From Aurantibacillus circumpalustris (GTDB taxonomy: Bacteria; Bacteroidota; Bacteroidia; B-17B0; Aurantibacillaceae): 64,000 bases of DNA. This document shows, one piece after another, positions 1-8,406 of this stretch. The notes under the pieces are model-generated. The model searched no databases and had not been told where the DNA came from. It saw nothing but the letters and a program-made list of their open reading frames with translations. The number at the start of each line of letters is the position of its first letter. Position 1 is the stretch's first letter. Both the position numbers and the translations under genes were made by a program. The stretch lies in assembly GCF_029625215.1 (NCBI RefSeq), contig NZ_CP121197.1, positions 3,968,001-4,032,000 of the forward strand, written 5' to 3'.

Positions 1-907
1 CGCTTATTATGCAAAGTGGGTATAAAATTATAACGGCAACCAAACAGCAGAGAACAAGAAATGGTTTTCTAACTTTTAATTTATCCGAAAGTCCCGGTAT
101 AATAACAGAACCCAAAATACCGCCCACAATTAAAAACGCCCCTATAAGTCCAGCATCTTCGGCATTAATTCCATTTGGCTTTAAAATGGGTTCGAGCCAT
201 GAAGTGAGTCCGTTAAAAACACCAAGTGCCAAAAAACAAATAATCAATAAAATTTTAAGATTCCTTATTTTTAATAGGGCGTTTATCTCTCCTTTTACAG
301 CGGATGCCTTTGCTTTAACAAGTTTGAGGTTGTTTTCTTTTGCAAGAAAAATAAAAACAAGTGTTAACACTAAAGAAATAGCTGCAAATACAAGCATGGT
401 GTTACTAAATCCAATACTATCGTTTAATACGGGTGTTAAACCTAAACCAAGAGCCATTCCAATTAACATGCCTGCAGTGCCAATGCCAGTAGCCATGGCA
501 GTGTGTTCTTTACTGAACCAATCAGAAACCAATTTGGAAATAGCGTTAATAATATAAGGCTGACCAATCGCAATACCGGTTTGACCAATTAAAAGAATGT
601 AAAAGCTGGAATCAAAAATGCGCAAACAAGCAAACACAGTGCTAATGACGCTTCCTAAAATTACAGCGTAACGATAGCCCTTTTTATCAATCATTTTACC
701 AGAATGTATTGAAAGAAGGACGTAAAGAAGCGGAAAAGAAAGTAATAAACCACTAACCATAAGTTCGCTTACACCATAGGTTACTTGAAGGAAGGAAACC
801 AATGGCGCGAAATTTAACCATAACATCTGGCTCATTGCCACCACGCCGAAATAAACCATTAATACTACCCAACGATAGGGTTTATTGTACTCGCTTTGTG
901 TAGACAT
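1..907 (-). CDS. MFS transporter, C-terminal part outside window
   Basis: The frame is open from an ATG at 907 to the window edge (302 codons, C-terminus missing). The translation begins MSTQSEYNKPYRWVVLMVYF and has about nine hydrophobic segments. After the second segment comes a short charged loop (HSGKMIDKKGYR) that matches the major facilitator loop 2-3 signature, followed by a G-rich helix (GIGTAGMLIGMALGL). This supports an inner-membrane secondary transporter. The substrate cannot be told, although the overall look recalls FLVCR/nitrate-sugar-type MFS proteins. It is transcribed away from the inositol-lipid operon. A possible -7 box (CAAACATA on the + strand, 930-937) lies 22 bases upstream without a clear -33 partner. 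Confidence 0.85.
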   Translation of the reverse strand, partial: MSTQSEYNKPYRWVVLMVYFGVVAMSQMLWLNFAPLVSFLQVTYGVSELMVSGLLLSFPLLYVLLSIHSGKMIDKKGYRYAVILGSVISTVFACLRIFDSSFYILLIGQTGIAIGQPYIINAISKLVSDWFSKEHTAMATGIGTAGMLIGMALGLGLTPVLNDSIGFSNTMLVFAAISLVLTLVFIFLAKENNLKLVKAKASAVKGEINALLKIRNLKILLIICFLALGVFNGLTSWLEPILKPNGINAEDAGLIGAFLIVGGILGSVIIPGLSDKLKVRKPFLVLCCLVAVIILYPLCIIS

Positions 908-1269
908 AAACTATAATATTGATACACTGCAAACATAATAAATTTGTGTGTTTTTAATCTAAACGGGTTTAGTTAATTTGATTAATATCTAGCAAAACGG
1001 AATTATGTTATTAAATGCAAAAAACTTTGAAAACATTTATAGTTTCCATAGTTTTACAGCGTATTTTGATTTGACTTTGCCGCTTGTTAATCGTCTAATT
1101 GAAAAAACTGAATTGAAACGTTCAATTTTGAATGAAAGTGAGAGCAAAGTTCCGTCTTTAAAACATTTAATATTCAGTATTGTTAATGTGAAAGAGACAC
1201 GAAAATACTCAGATGCAAAAGCAAATAAGAATAAATAAAACTAAATAATCTAAAAATAAAACTAATACT
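908..1269. other. Divergent intergenic region, no convincing gene
   Basis: This 362-base gap separates the divergent MFS gene and the inositol-lipid operon, so it should hold both promoters. A 77-codon (+) open frame at 1005-1238 has a lysine/asparagine-rich translation with no signal peptide, motif or membrane segment, and looks like chance coding in AT-rich DNA. I see no hairpin terminator or RNA gene. Confidence 0.5.
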
Positions 1270-2601
1270 ATGGACAATATCAAAAAACCTCAACCAGCCA
1301 ACGGCAAACTTGGTATTCTTATACCTGGACTTGGTGCTGTTGCCACTACTTTAATAGCAGGTGTTGAAGCTGTTAAAAAAGGAAAGTCTCAACCAATTGG
1401 ATCACTTACTCAAATGAGTACTATTCGTTTAGGAAAAAGAACAGATGATAGAAATCCCTTAATAAAGGATTTTGTACCTCTTGCCGACTTAAACGATATT
1501 GTTTTTGGAGGTTGGGATATCTACGAAGATAATGTATACGAAGCTGCACTTAACGCAAGAGTTTTAGAGGTTCATCAAATTCACGATTTGAAGGAAGAAC
1601 TTCAAAAAATAAAACCCATGTCGGCTGTGTTTGATAAATCGTATATCAAAAACATTAGTGGGCCAAATGTAAAAACGGCGCCAACTAAATACGACCTTGC
1701 ACTTGAGTTGATGGAAGACATTAAGCGATTTAAAAAAGAAAATAACTGCGAACGTGTAGTCATTGTTTGGTGTGCTTCCACTGAAAAATACATTGAGCCT
1801 AGTATTATTCACAATGATCTTTCTTTGTTTGAGAGCGCTTTAAAGAATAATGAGGCAAACATTGCGCCAAGTATGATTTATGCCTATGCCGCATTAAAGA
1901 TGGGAGTTCCATTTGCAAATGGCGCACCAAATTTAACAGTTGATATTCCAGCATTGATTGAACTATCAAAAGAAACGAATACACCTATAGCAGGTAAAGA
2001 TTTTAAAACCGGACAAACCCTTATGAAAACAATTGTGGCGCCAGGCCTTCATGCGCGTGCATTGGGCGTTAATGGTTGGTTTTCTACAAACATTCTTGGT
2101 AACAGAGATGGAAAAGTTTTAGATGATCCAGAGAATTTTAAAACGAAGGAAGTTTCTAAATTAAGTGTACTTGATGAAATTTTTGAACCAGAATCAAATC
2201 CTGCTTTGTATGGAGACATGTACCATAAGGTGCGCATCAACTATTATCCACCACGCGGCGACAATAAAGAAAGTTGGGATAATATTGATATTTTTGGTTG
2301 GATGGGTTATCCTATGCAGATAAAAATTAACTTTTTATGCCGCGATTCAATTCTAGCAGCGCCAATTGTTTTAGACCTTGCTCTCTTTATGGATTTAGCG
2401 AAACGGGCTAATATGAGTGGGATTCAGGAATGGCTTTCTTTTTATTTGAAATCACCACAAACCGCAGAAGGTTTAAGACCGGAGCATGATATCTTTAAAC
2501 AACTCATTAAATTACAAAACACGCTTCGACATATGATGGGCGAAGATCTAATTACACATTTGGGATTAGATTATTACCAGGAATTAGTTGATTCGATGTA
2601 A
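1270..2601 (+). CDS. ino1: Inositol-3-phosphate (myo-inositol-1-phosphate) synthase
   Basis: Cytosolic NAD-dependent enzyme that cyclises glucose 6-phosphate to 1L-myo-inositol 1-phosphate, the entry step of inositol-lipid synthesis. The 443-residue protein starts with a Rossmann loop (GILIPGLGAVATT, residues 15-27) and carries the family's C-terminal block around DSILAAPIVLDL (about residues 358-369). Internal blocks such as VVIVWCASTEKY and FANGAPNLTVDIP also match the MIPS family. The stop codon overlaps the next start as TAATG, so the following gene is translationally coupled. It is the first gene of a compact operon whose other members use inositol phosphate to make phospholipids and probably sphingolipids. 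Family assignment is secure. Confidence 0.95.
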   Translation: MDNIKKPQPANGKLGILIPGLGAVATTLIAGVEAVKKGKSQPIGSLTQMSTIRLGKRTDDRNPLIKDFVPLADLNDIVFGGWDIYEDNVYEAALNARVLEVHQIHDLKEELQKIKPMSAVFDKSYIKNISGPNVKTAPTKYDLALELMEDIKRFKKENNCERVVIVWCASTEKYIEPSIIHNDLSLFESALKNNEANIAPSMIYAYAALKMGVPFANGAPNLTVDIPALIELSKETNTPIAGKDFKTGQTLMKTIVAPGLHARALGVNGWFSTNILGNRDGKVLDDPENFKTKEVSKLSVLDEIFEPESNPALYGDMYHKVRINYYPPRGDNKESWDNIDIFGWMGYPMQIKINFLCRDSILAAPIVLDLALFMDLAKRANMSGIQEWLSFYLKSPQTAEGLRPEHDIFKQLIKLQNTLRHMMGEDLITHLGLDYYQELVDSM

Positions 2602-3074
2602 TGTTTATAAATAAAGCAATAGCAACTTTTTTCGGAATTGGCTATATAGGTAAAGGTGCTGGCACAGTGGCATCCTTTGCCTTTTGCTTATTACTTTATG
2701 TTGCCATACGCTTAAATCTTTATAGTGAATCAGCGTTAATCATTTTCACAGTCATTACGTTTATTAGCGGCGTTTTCGTTTCAACAAAACTAGAAGTGAT
2801 ATGGGGAAAGGATAGTAACCGTATAGTGATTGATGAGGTGTTGGGTATGTCGGTGAGTATTCTTTTTTTACCAATTAATTTTATTACGCTTGGGCTCGGA
2901 TTTATTCTTTTTAGATTCTTCGATATTTTTAAACCACTTTTTATTAAAAAAGCTGAAAAGCTAAAAGGTGGGATGGGTGTTATGACCGACGACTTAGTTG
3001 CAGGAATTTATGCTAATATTGTGCTGCAAATTTTTGTCTATTTTTTTTTATGGGATCATGCTAATATTTTTTAA
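2601..3074 (+). CDS. PgpA-like phosphatase, probable phosphatidylinositol-phosphate phosphatase
   Basis: A 157-residue inner-membrane protein of the phosphatidylglycerophosphatase A family. The N-terminus has the family's glycine-rich block (GIGYIGKGAGTVAS, residues 13-26), the centre has IDEVLGMSVS, and the C-terminal part has TDDLVAGIYANIV. Three to four hydrophobic segments are visible. PgpA normally dephosphorylates phosphatidylglycerophosphate. Inside an operon with inositol-phosphate synthase and a CDP-alcohol transferase, the more likely substrate is phosphatidylinositol phosphate, giving phosphatidylinositol; this is the role established for the PgpA-like protein of the equivalent Bacteroides thetaiotaomicron cluster. 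The start overlaps the upstream stop by one base. The specificity is inference from context. Confidence 0.85.
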   Translation: MFINKAIATFFGIGYIGKGAGTVASFAFCLLLYVAIRLNLYSESALIIFTVITFISGVFVSTKLEVIWGKDSNRIVIDEVLGMSVSILFLPINFITLGLGFILFRFFDIFKPLFIKKAEKLKGGMGVMTDDLVAGIYANIVLQIFVYFFLWDHANIF

Positions 3075-3435
3075 GGCGCAAGCTTCGTCTTTAATAGCAA
3101 CGGCGGTTGATTTTATTACTACCATTGTATTTGTAGAGCTGTTTTTTCAACATTACGTCACGGCTAACATTGCCGGTGCCTTAATGGGGGCTCTTACCAA
3201 TTTTGGTATTAACAGACAATGGGTTTTTGGTGCAAAAAAACAAAAGGTTCAGAAACAAAGTATGCGTTATACTTTTGTTTGGTTTGGGAGTTTATTTTTA
3301 AGTACATCTGGCATATATATTCTTACCCATTTCCTCGGACTAAAATATTTTATCTCAAAAATGATTACTTCGCTTGTAGTAGGAATAACATTTAATTATT
3401 GGCTACAAAAAAAATACGTGTTCTCCAATAAATGA
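3058..3435 (+). CDS. GtrA-like membrane protein
   Basis: I chose the ATG at 3058, which overlaps the preceding gene by 17 bases. An earlier in-frame ATG at 2998 would add residues read from inside that gene. The 125-residue product has four hydrophobic segments and GtrA signatures: an N-terminal helix with ATAVDFITT, a GALTNFGINRQWVF block after the second helix, and a final FNYWLQKKYVF. GtrA proteins are small polytopic proteins linked to polyprenol-phosphate sugar flipping or glycolipid modification. Here it may move or decorate a lipid intermediate, but no enzymatic residue can be pointed to. The stop overlaps the next start as ATGA. Confidence 0.8.
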   Translation: MLIFFKAQASSLIATAVDFITTIVFVELFFQHYVTANIAGALMGALTNFGINRQWVFGAKKQKVQKQSMRYTFVWFGSLFLSTSGIYILTHFLGLKYFISKMITSLVVGITFNYWLQKKYVFSNK

Positions 3436-5981
3436 AATTTACGCTTAAACAAATAATCATACTTTTTTTAAGTTTTTATGCTTTTGCTGCGACGAGTCAA
3501 TCAACAATTGTGCGCGGAACTATCATGGATGCGAAAACAAAAGAAGCCATACCTTTTGCCACTGTGTTCTTTGATGAGTCCAATTTTGGTACAACAACAG
3601 ATAGCGTTGGTCATTTTGTTCTTGAAACGGATAAATATTATACAAAATTAAAAGTTCTCATGATAGGTTACAAACCTTATAGTCGCGAACTTATTCCAGG
3701 AAAGGATCAAACGATAAATTGTAAGCTTACAGCAGAAGAGAAAATGTTAAACGAAGTAACAATTAACTCAAAAAGTGCAAGAAGGTATAGAAATAAGGAT
3801 AATCCTGCTGTTGAACTTATTAGAAAAGTTATTGATCATAAAGCGAGTAACCGTATTGAAGGTTTCGATTATTATGAATATGAGAAATACGAAAAAATAC
3901 AATTCGCGTTAAGTAACATTACCGAAAAATTTCAGAACAGAAGAGCATTTAAGAAATTTCAGTTCGTATTTGAAAACCTAGATACCACAAAACTCGAAGG
4001 TAAGCCAGTTTTACCACTTTATCTTAAAGAAGTTATTTCTGATGCACGTTACCGAAAATCGCCTAACGCTAAAAAGGAAATTGTTAAAGGCAGTAAAACT
4101 GTTGCTTTTGAAGGATATGTAGATAACCAAGGACTAGATGCGTATATGAATAATCTTTATCAGGATATTAATATTTATGATAATAATATTACTATGCTTA
4201 CGAATCAGTTTATTAGTCCTATTGCAGGTATCTCGCCTACTTTTTATAAATTTTTCATTACAGATACGATCATTGAAGGAGACGAGAAATTTATTCGACT
4301 TGGTTTTGTTCCTAGAAATCATGCTGACTTTCTATTTCAGGGAATTATGCACATTACCTTAGACGGTAGTTATGCCGTTACCAAAATAGAAATGAGTGTG
4401 AATAAAGACATTAATTTAAATTGGGTAAAAGAATTAAAAATAAGACAGGAATTTGAAAAAAAAGAAAATCAAGGTTATACGCTTGTGACTGATGAATTTT
4501 CGGCTGACTTTGGTTTATCTAAAGGAAAGATGGGGATTTTTGGGCAAAGAACTGTTTCTTACAAAAACTTTAAACTGAATAAACCACGTCCTGATGCGGA
4601 TTACAAAGGTGATCTGATTGAGGTTAATGACAGTGCCAACTACCGGCCAATGGAATTCTGGATTAAAAACAGACATTCCGATTTAACAGCATCTGAAAAA
4701 AGTGTGTATACAATGGTTGATAGTATTAAGAAGGTGCCTGCCTTTAAGCGAACCTTGGATGTAATTGTACTAGTTTTTGCTGGATATAAAACAATTACCC
4801 CTTATTTTGATTGCGGTCCTTTGAGTACTTTTTACAGTTTTAATCCTATTGAAGGTTTTCGCCTAAGATTTGGAGGTAGAACTACCGACGCTTTTAGCAA
4901 AAGAATGGTTTTAGAAGGCTACAGTGCCTACGGTTTTAAAGATCAGCAGTGGAAATATTATGGCGGTGTTGCTTTCTCTTTAAATAACCATAGTGTTTAT
5001 GAGTTTCCAGTTAGTTCACTAAAATTTAGTTATCAGCGCGAAACAAAAATTCCAGGACAAGAATTACAATTCATTCAGGAAGATAATATTCTCTTGTCGT
5101 TTAAACGTGGACCAAACGATAAGTGGTTATATAATAACACCTTTAATTTTGAATATCTTCAGGAATTTAAAAACCATCTTTCTTTTACTTTAGGTTTTAA
5201 AAACTGGATACAACAAGCTGCTGGTGGATTAAATTACAACAGAACAGATTATACAGATTATACGAGCAGCGAAAAAAACCTACAAACCTCGGAAGTATCG
5301 TTAAACATTCGCTGGGCTCCCAATGAGAAGTTTTATCAAGGAAAAAAGTACCGTATTCCTGTAACATTTAAAAACCCTATATTTACGCTCCGTTATATAC
5401 AGGGTATTAAATATTTTTTAGGCGGACAATACGATTATCAGAACATCTCCTTAAATATGTCTAAACGATTTTACCTTTCACAGTTAGGTTATTCAGATAT
5501 TGCGATTGAGGGTGGGAAAATTTTCGGCACCGTACCTTTTCCATTGCTTGATATTCATAGAGCAAATCAAACCTATGCTTACCAACTTCAATCATATAAC
5601 CTCATGAATTTTCTCGAATTTGTGAGTGATCAGTACGTAAGTTTAAACATCGATCATTTTTTTAATGGTTTTTTCTTTAACAAAATACCTTTGTTGAGAA
5701 AATTGAAATGGAGAGAAGTCATTAGCGCAAAAGTTCTTTATGGAAGTTTAAGCGCGAATAATAATCCTTCTAATAATTCTACACTTTATAAATTGCCAAC
5801 TACTTTAGAAGGCGTTCCTATTACACATAGCCTTGAGAAAAAACCTTACGTAGAAGGAAGTGTTGGTATAACCAATATTTTTAAGTTTTTCAGAGTTGAC
5901 CTGGTAAAACGTTTCACCTATTTAGACCATCCAGATATTTCAAAACTAGGAATAAGGGTGCGATTTAGATTTGATTTTTAA
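3432..5981 (+). CDS. DUF5686 / carboxypeptidase-regulatory-like outer-membrane protein
   Basis: An 849-residue exported protein with a signal peptide (residues 1-22, ending FAATSQ). Residues 24-108 form a CarboxypepD_reg-like beta domain (VRGTIMDAKTKEAIPFATV ... LKVLMIGYKPYSRELIPG). The rest is the long DUF5686 region with alternating aromatic and polar strands that ends in an amphipathic strand, RVRFRFDF, as expected of an outer-membrane beta barrel. It sits between the phosphatase/GtrA genes and the CDP-alcohol transferase, with a 4-base overlap upstream and no gap downstream, so it is part of the inositol-lipid operon. A role in moving or anchoring the lipid product at the outer membrane is a guess from location. 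DUF5686 proteins have no well-defined biochemical role that I know of. Confidence 0.85.
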   Translation: MKFTLKQIIILFLSFYAFAATSQSTIVRGTIMDAKTKEAIPFATVFFDESNFGTTTDSVGHFVLETDKYYTKLKVLMIGYKPYSRELIPGKDQTINCKLTAEEKMLNEVTINSKSARRYRNKDNPAVELIRKVIDHKASNRIEGFDYYEYEKYEKIQFALSNITEKFQNRRAFKKFQFVFENLDTTKLEGKPVLPLYLKEVISDARYRKSPNAKKEIVKGSKTVAFEGYVDNQGLDAYMNNLYQDINIYDNNITMLTNQFISPIAGISPTFYKFFITDTIIEGDEKFIRLGFVPRNHADFLFQGIMHITLDGSYAVTKIEMSVNKDINLNWVKELKIRQEFEKKENQGYTLVTDEFSADFGLSKGKMGIFGQRTVSYKNFKLNKPRPDADYKGDLIEVNDSANYRPMEFWIKNRHSDLTASEKSVYTMVDSIKKVPAFKRTLDVIVLVFAGYKTITPYFDCGPLSTFYSFNPIEGFRLRFGGRTTDAFSKRMVLEGYSAYGFKDQQWKYYGGVAFSLNNHSVYEFPVSSLKFSYQRETKIPGQELQFIQEDNILLSFKRGPNDKWLYNNTFNFEYLQEFKNHLSFTLGFKNWIQQAAGGLNYNRTDYTDYTSSEKNLQTSEVSLNIRWAPNEKFYQGKKYRIPVTFKNPIFTLRYIQGIKYFLGGQYDYQNISLNMSKRFYLSQLGYSDIAIEGGKIFGTVPFPLLDIHRANQTYAYQLQSYNLMNFLEFVSDQYVSLNIDHFFNGFFFNKIPLLRKLKWREVISAKVLYGSLSANNNPSNNSTLYKLPTTLEGVPITHSLEKKPYVEGSVGITNIFKFFRVDLVKRFTYLDHPDISKLGIRVRFRFDF

Positions 5982-6710
5982 ATGGATACGAATAAGGATA
6001 TAGAGCTTACAAGTACTCCATCAATGAGAGACAAACTGCAGCAAGGTATATATGCTGTCATCAATCCATTTGTCAAACTTTTAATAAAAATAGGTCTAAC
6101 TCCTAACGGTGTTACAACAATTGGTTTTGTTTTAAATGTGTGCGTTGCTATAATTTTTATTTTTGGTGCAGAAGACGAAAACAGAAGTGACTTATCTTAT
6201 ATTGGCTGGGCCGGAGCAACCATTTTATTTGCTGGTTTATTTGATATGTTAGATGGGCAAGTTGCACGACTGGGTAATATGTCTAGCAAATTTGGAGCCC
6301 TGTTTGATTCTGTGGTAGATCGCTACAGCGAGTTAATTATGTTTTTAGGTATCTGTTATTATTTAGTCGCACATCATTATTTTTTAAGTTCCTTATTTGC
6401 TTTTTTAGCGTTGATTGGATCAATGATGGTAAGTTATACCAGAGCACGTGCGGAAGGGTTAGGAATTGAATGTAAAAATGGTTTAATGCAACGCCCTGAA
6501 AGAATTATCACGATTGGAGTAATGGCACTCGCCTGTGGCATTAGCGCTTCATTTATTGGCGGTGATTTTAAATACTATATATCCGGAATAGAGGTTTTTG
6601 AAACCATTTCTATTTTCACCATACCACTTACGATTGTTGCCGTACTTTCAAACATAACAGCATTAAGACGTTTATCAGATTGTAAAAAAGCTTTGGAAAA
6701 TAAAACATGA
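5982..6710 (+). CDS. CDP-alcohol phosphatidyltransferase, probable phosphatidylinositol-phosphate synthase
   Basis: A 242-residue polytopic inner-membrane enzyme. It carries the complete CDP-alcohol phosphotransferase signature: D88, D91, G92, A95, R96, G105, D109 and D113, with the family spacing between the first Asp pair and the last. These residues bind Mg2+ and CDP-diacylglycerol and activate the acceptor alcohol. Next to inositol-phosphate synthase and a PgpA-like phosphatase, the acceptor is most likely inositol 1-phosphate, giving phosphatidylinositol phosphate. Phosphatidylserine or phosphatidylglycerophosphate synthase would be alternatives if the context were ignored. It starts immediately after the DUF5686 stop codon and overlaps the next gene by four bases. 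Confidence 0.92.
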   Translation: MDTNKDIELTSTPSMRDKLQQGIYAVINPFVKLLIKIGLTPNGVTTIGFVLNVCVAIIFIFGAEDENRSDLSYIGWAGATILFAGLFDMLDGQVARLGNMSSKFGALFDSVVDRYSELIMFLGICYYLVAHHYFLSSLFAFLALIGSMMVSYTRARAEGLGIECKNGLMQRPERIITIGVMALACGISASFIGGDFKYYISGIEVFETISIFTIPLTIVAVLSNITALRRLSDCKKALENKT

Positions 6711-7291
6711 AAAAAACAATTACCTACCTAATCTTACTAATTACTGTTGTTGCTGGCACATCCTTTGTCCCTAGTTATAACGAGCCTAAAACAGAAACCT
6801 CAAATAAAAATCCAATCGATACTTTTCCAGTACCTGTTGGATTTAAAAAAATGATTTTTTATGTGCAACGAACACTCAATACAAATACCATTATTTACGA
6901 ATTAAACTATGATGCCGATAGCACGCTCAATAAAACAGAGCCTGTAAACTGTCATTGGATTAGGTACGATGAAAAGGGTGAGGTAACAGAACTATCCTAC
7001 TTTCAGAAAAAATACGCTTATGGCCTGAATGCAGTATTAATTGATGCCACTAAATTGATTTACAAATTAAATTTTGTGTCTTACAAAAAACGCGACATTT
7101 TTTTATCAAAGGCCGCTACTGGTCATTCTTATAAAGCGTACATGGTTATAAATGGCAAATTATCCTATATCGAAAAAATATTTGTTCAAATAGACGGCGG
7201 TACTTTTTGGTTACCGCATATTTCCTTTGTTGAAATAAAGGGTTATGACATTGCAACCGGAAAGCCAGTTTTGGAAAGAATTATTCCTTAG
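6707..7291 (+). CDS. DUF4833 domain protein, exported
   Basis: A 194-residue protein with an N-terminal signal peptide ([20 protein letters not shown]). The body resembles DUF4833: the block [19 protein letters not shown] (residues about 51-69), then [20 protein letters not shown], and a C-terminal [18 protein letters not shown]. The function of the family is unknown. Its presence here matches my recollection of the B. thetaiotaomicron inositol-lipid cluster, where a protein of this kind lies among the biosynthetic genes. It overlaps the transferase by ATGA and ends five bases before the PAP2 gene. A periplasmic lipid-carrier or chaperone role is possible but not shown by anything in the sequence. 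Confidence 0.75.
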   Translation: MKKTITYLILLITVVAGTSFVPSYNEPKTETSNKNPIDTFPVPVGFKKMIFYVQRTLNTNTIIYELNYDADSTLNKTEPVNCHWIRYDEKGEVTELSYFQKKYAYGLNAVLIDATKLIYKLNFVSYKKRDIFLSKAATGHSYKAYMVINGKLSYIEKIFVQIDGGTFWLPHISFVEIKGYDIATGKPVLERIIP

Positions 7292-7296
7292 ATTCT

Positions 7297-8250
7297 ATGA
7301 TTAAGACTTATTTCGATTACATTAAAAAAAATACGTCTTATAAAAACGCATTACTGACAAGTTTTGTTACAATCACTTACCTTCTTGGATCTGCTCTTCT
7401 AATTGGGTTTAAAACCGACCAGTTATTTTTAGCTTTTTTATTTAATTCCCTTTACTTCGCTACTTTATCAAGTAGAAAATTCATTCTTGGTTTTTCAATC
7501 TTCATAATATTTTGGATCATTTTTGATTCTATGAAAGCGTTTCCGAATTACCTTATAAACTCTATTCATGTTGAAGATCTTTATTTACAAGAAAAAACAC
7601 TTTTTGGGATAAACTTCAATAACAGCATTTACACACCCAACGAATATTTATCGCAACACGCAACGACATTTCTAGACGTACTCGCAGGATTTTTTTATTT
7701 GAATTGGGTTCCTGTTCCTTTAGCCTTTGCTTGTTACCTTTTTGTGAAAAACAAAAAAGCCTTTCTTCAGCTTTCTTTAACTTTTCTTTTTGTAAACCTC
7801 ATTGGATTTGTAATCTATTACGTTTTTCCGGCCGCACCACCATGGTATGTTGCTGAATACGGTTTTGAAATAAATCACACGACTCCAGGCCATACAGGCG
7901 CGTTAGCTCGTTTTGATGATTTTTTTGGAGTTAATGTGTTTGGATCCTTATACTCGAAAAGTTCGAATGTGTTTGCAGCCATGCCTTCATTGCACTCAGC
8001 TTATCCTGTTATTGTATTGTACTACGGATTAAAAAACAAATTGGGCTGGGTAAATATTCTCTTTACAATTTTTATGTTAGGTATTTGGTTCTCGGCCATT
8101 TATACCAACCACCACTACACTTTAGATGTATTGGCTGGAGTTTCTTGTGCCGTAGTAGGAATTTTTATTTTTCAAAAAGTTCTTCTCAAAAATAAATTAT
8201 TCGTTTCTTTTATGTCTAAATACGAACAAACAATAAGTTCTGCTACGTAA
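7297..8250 (+). CDS. PAP2/AUR1-like inositolphosphotransferase
   Basis: A 317-residue multi-pass membrane protein of the PAP2 superfamily. The catalytic motifs are visible: motif 2 is MPSLHSAYP with H233, and motif 3 is NHHYTLDVLAG with H272 or H273 and D277. The form PSLHxAYP with HHYxxD is typical of AUR1-type inositol phosphorylceramide synthases. These transfer phosphoinositol from phosphatidylinositol to ceramide, whereas plain phosphatases only hydrolyse. A loop before motif 2 (PAAPPWYVAEYG) also fits that group. As the last gene of the operon it would use the phosphatidylinositol made by the upstream enzymes to form inositol sphingolipids. Substrate choice is inference, since no sphingolipid gene is in this window. 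Confidence 0.85.
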   Translation: MIKTYFDYIKKNTSYKNALLTSFVTITYLLGSALLIGFKTDQLFLAFLFNSLYFATLSSRKFILGFSIFIIFWIIFDSMKAFPNYLINSIHVEDLYLQEKTLFGINFNNSIYTPNEYLSQHATTFLDVLAGFFYLNWVPVPLAFACYLFVKNKKAFLQLSLTFLFVNLIGFVIYYVFPAAPPWYVAEYGFEINHTTPGHTGALARFDDFFGVNVFGSLYSKSSNVFAAMPSLHSAYPVIVLYYGLKNKLGWVNILFTIFMLGIWFSAIYTNHHYTLDVLAGVSCAVVGIFIFQKVLLKNKLFVSFMSKYEQTISSAT

Positions 8251-8406
8251 ATAAGCTTGCTACCTCATACTGGCGCAACAAATAATTTGTATCTTTTCGG
8301 CGAGAAATATGTTATAAACCTACTTTTGCCAAGGTAAATAAGTTCGTAATGTGCCAAGATTTACTTTGAAAAATGGAGTTTTATTTTTTCACAAGACCGA
8401 TATTGA

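Noticed and set aside
9..557. 182-codon (+) frame
   Set aside because: It is antisense to the MFS gene, whose translation gives clear membrane helices and the loop motif.
1005..1238. 77-codon (+) frame between the MFS gene and the inositol operon
   Set aside because: No motif, signal or membrane segment, AT-rich residue mix, no ribosome-binding context; more likely chance in the promoter region.
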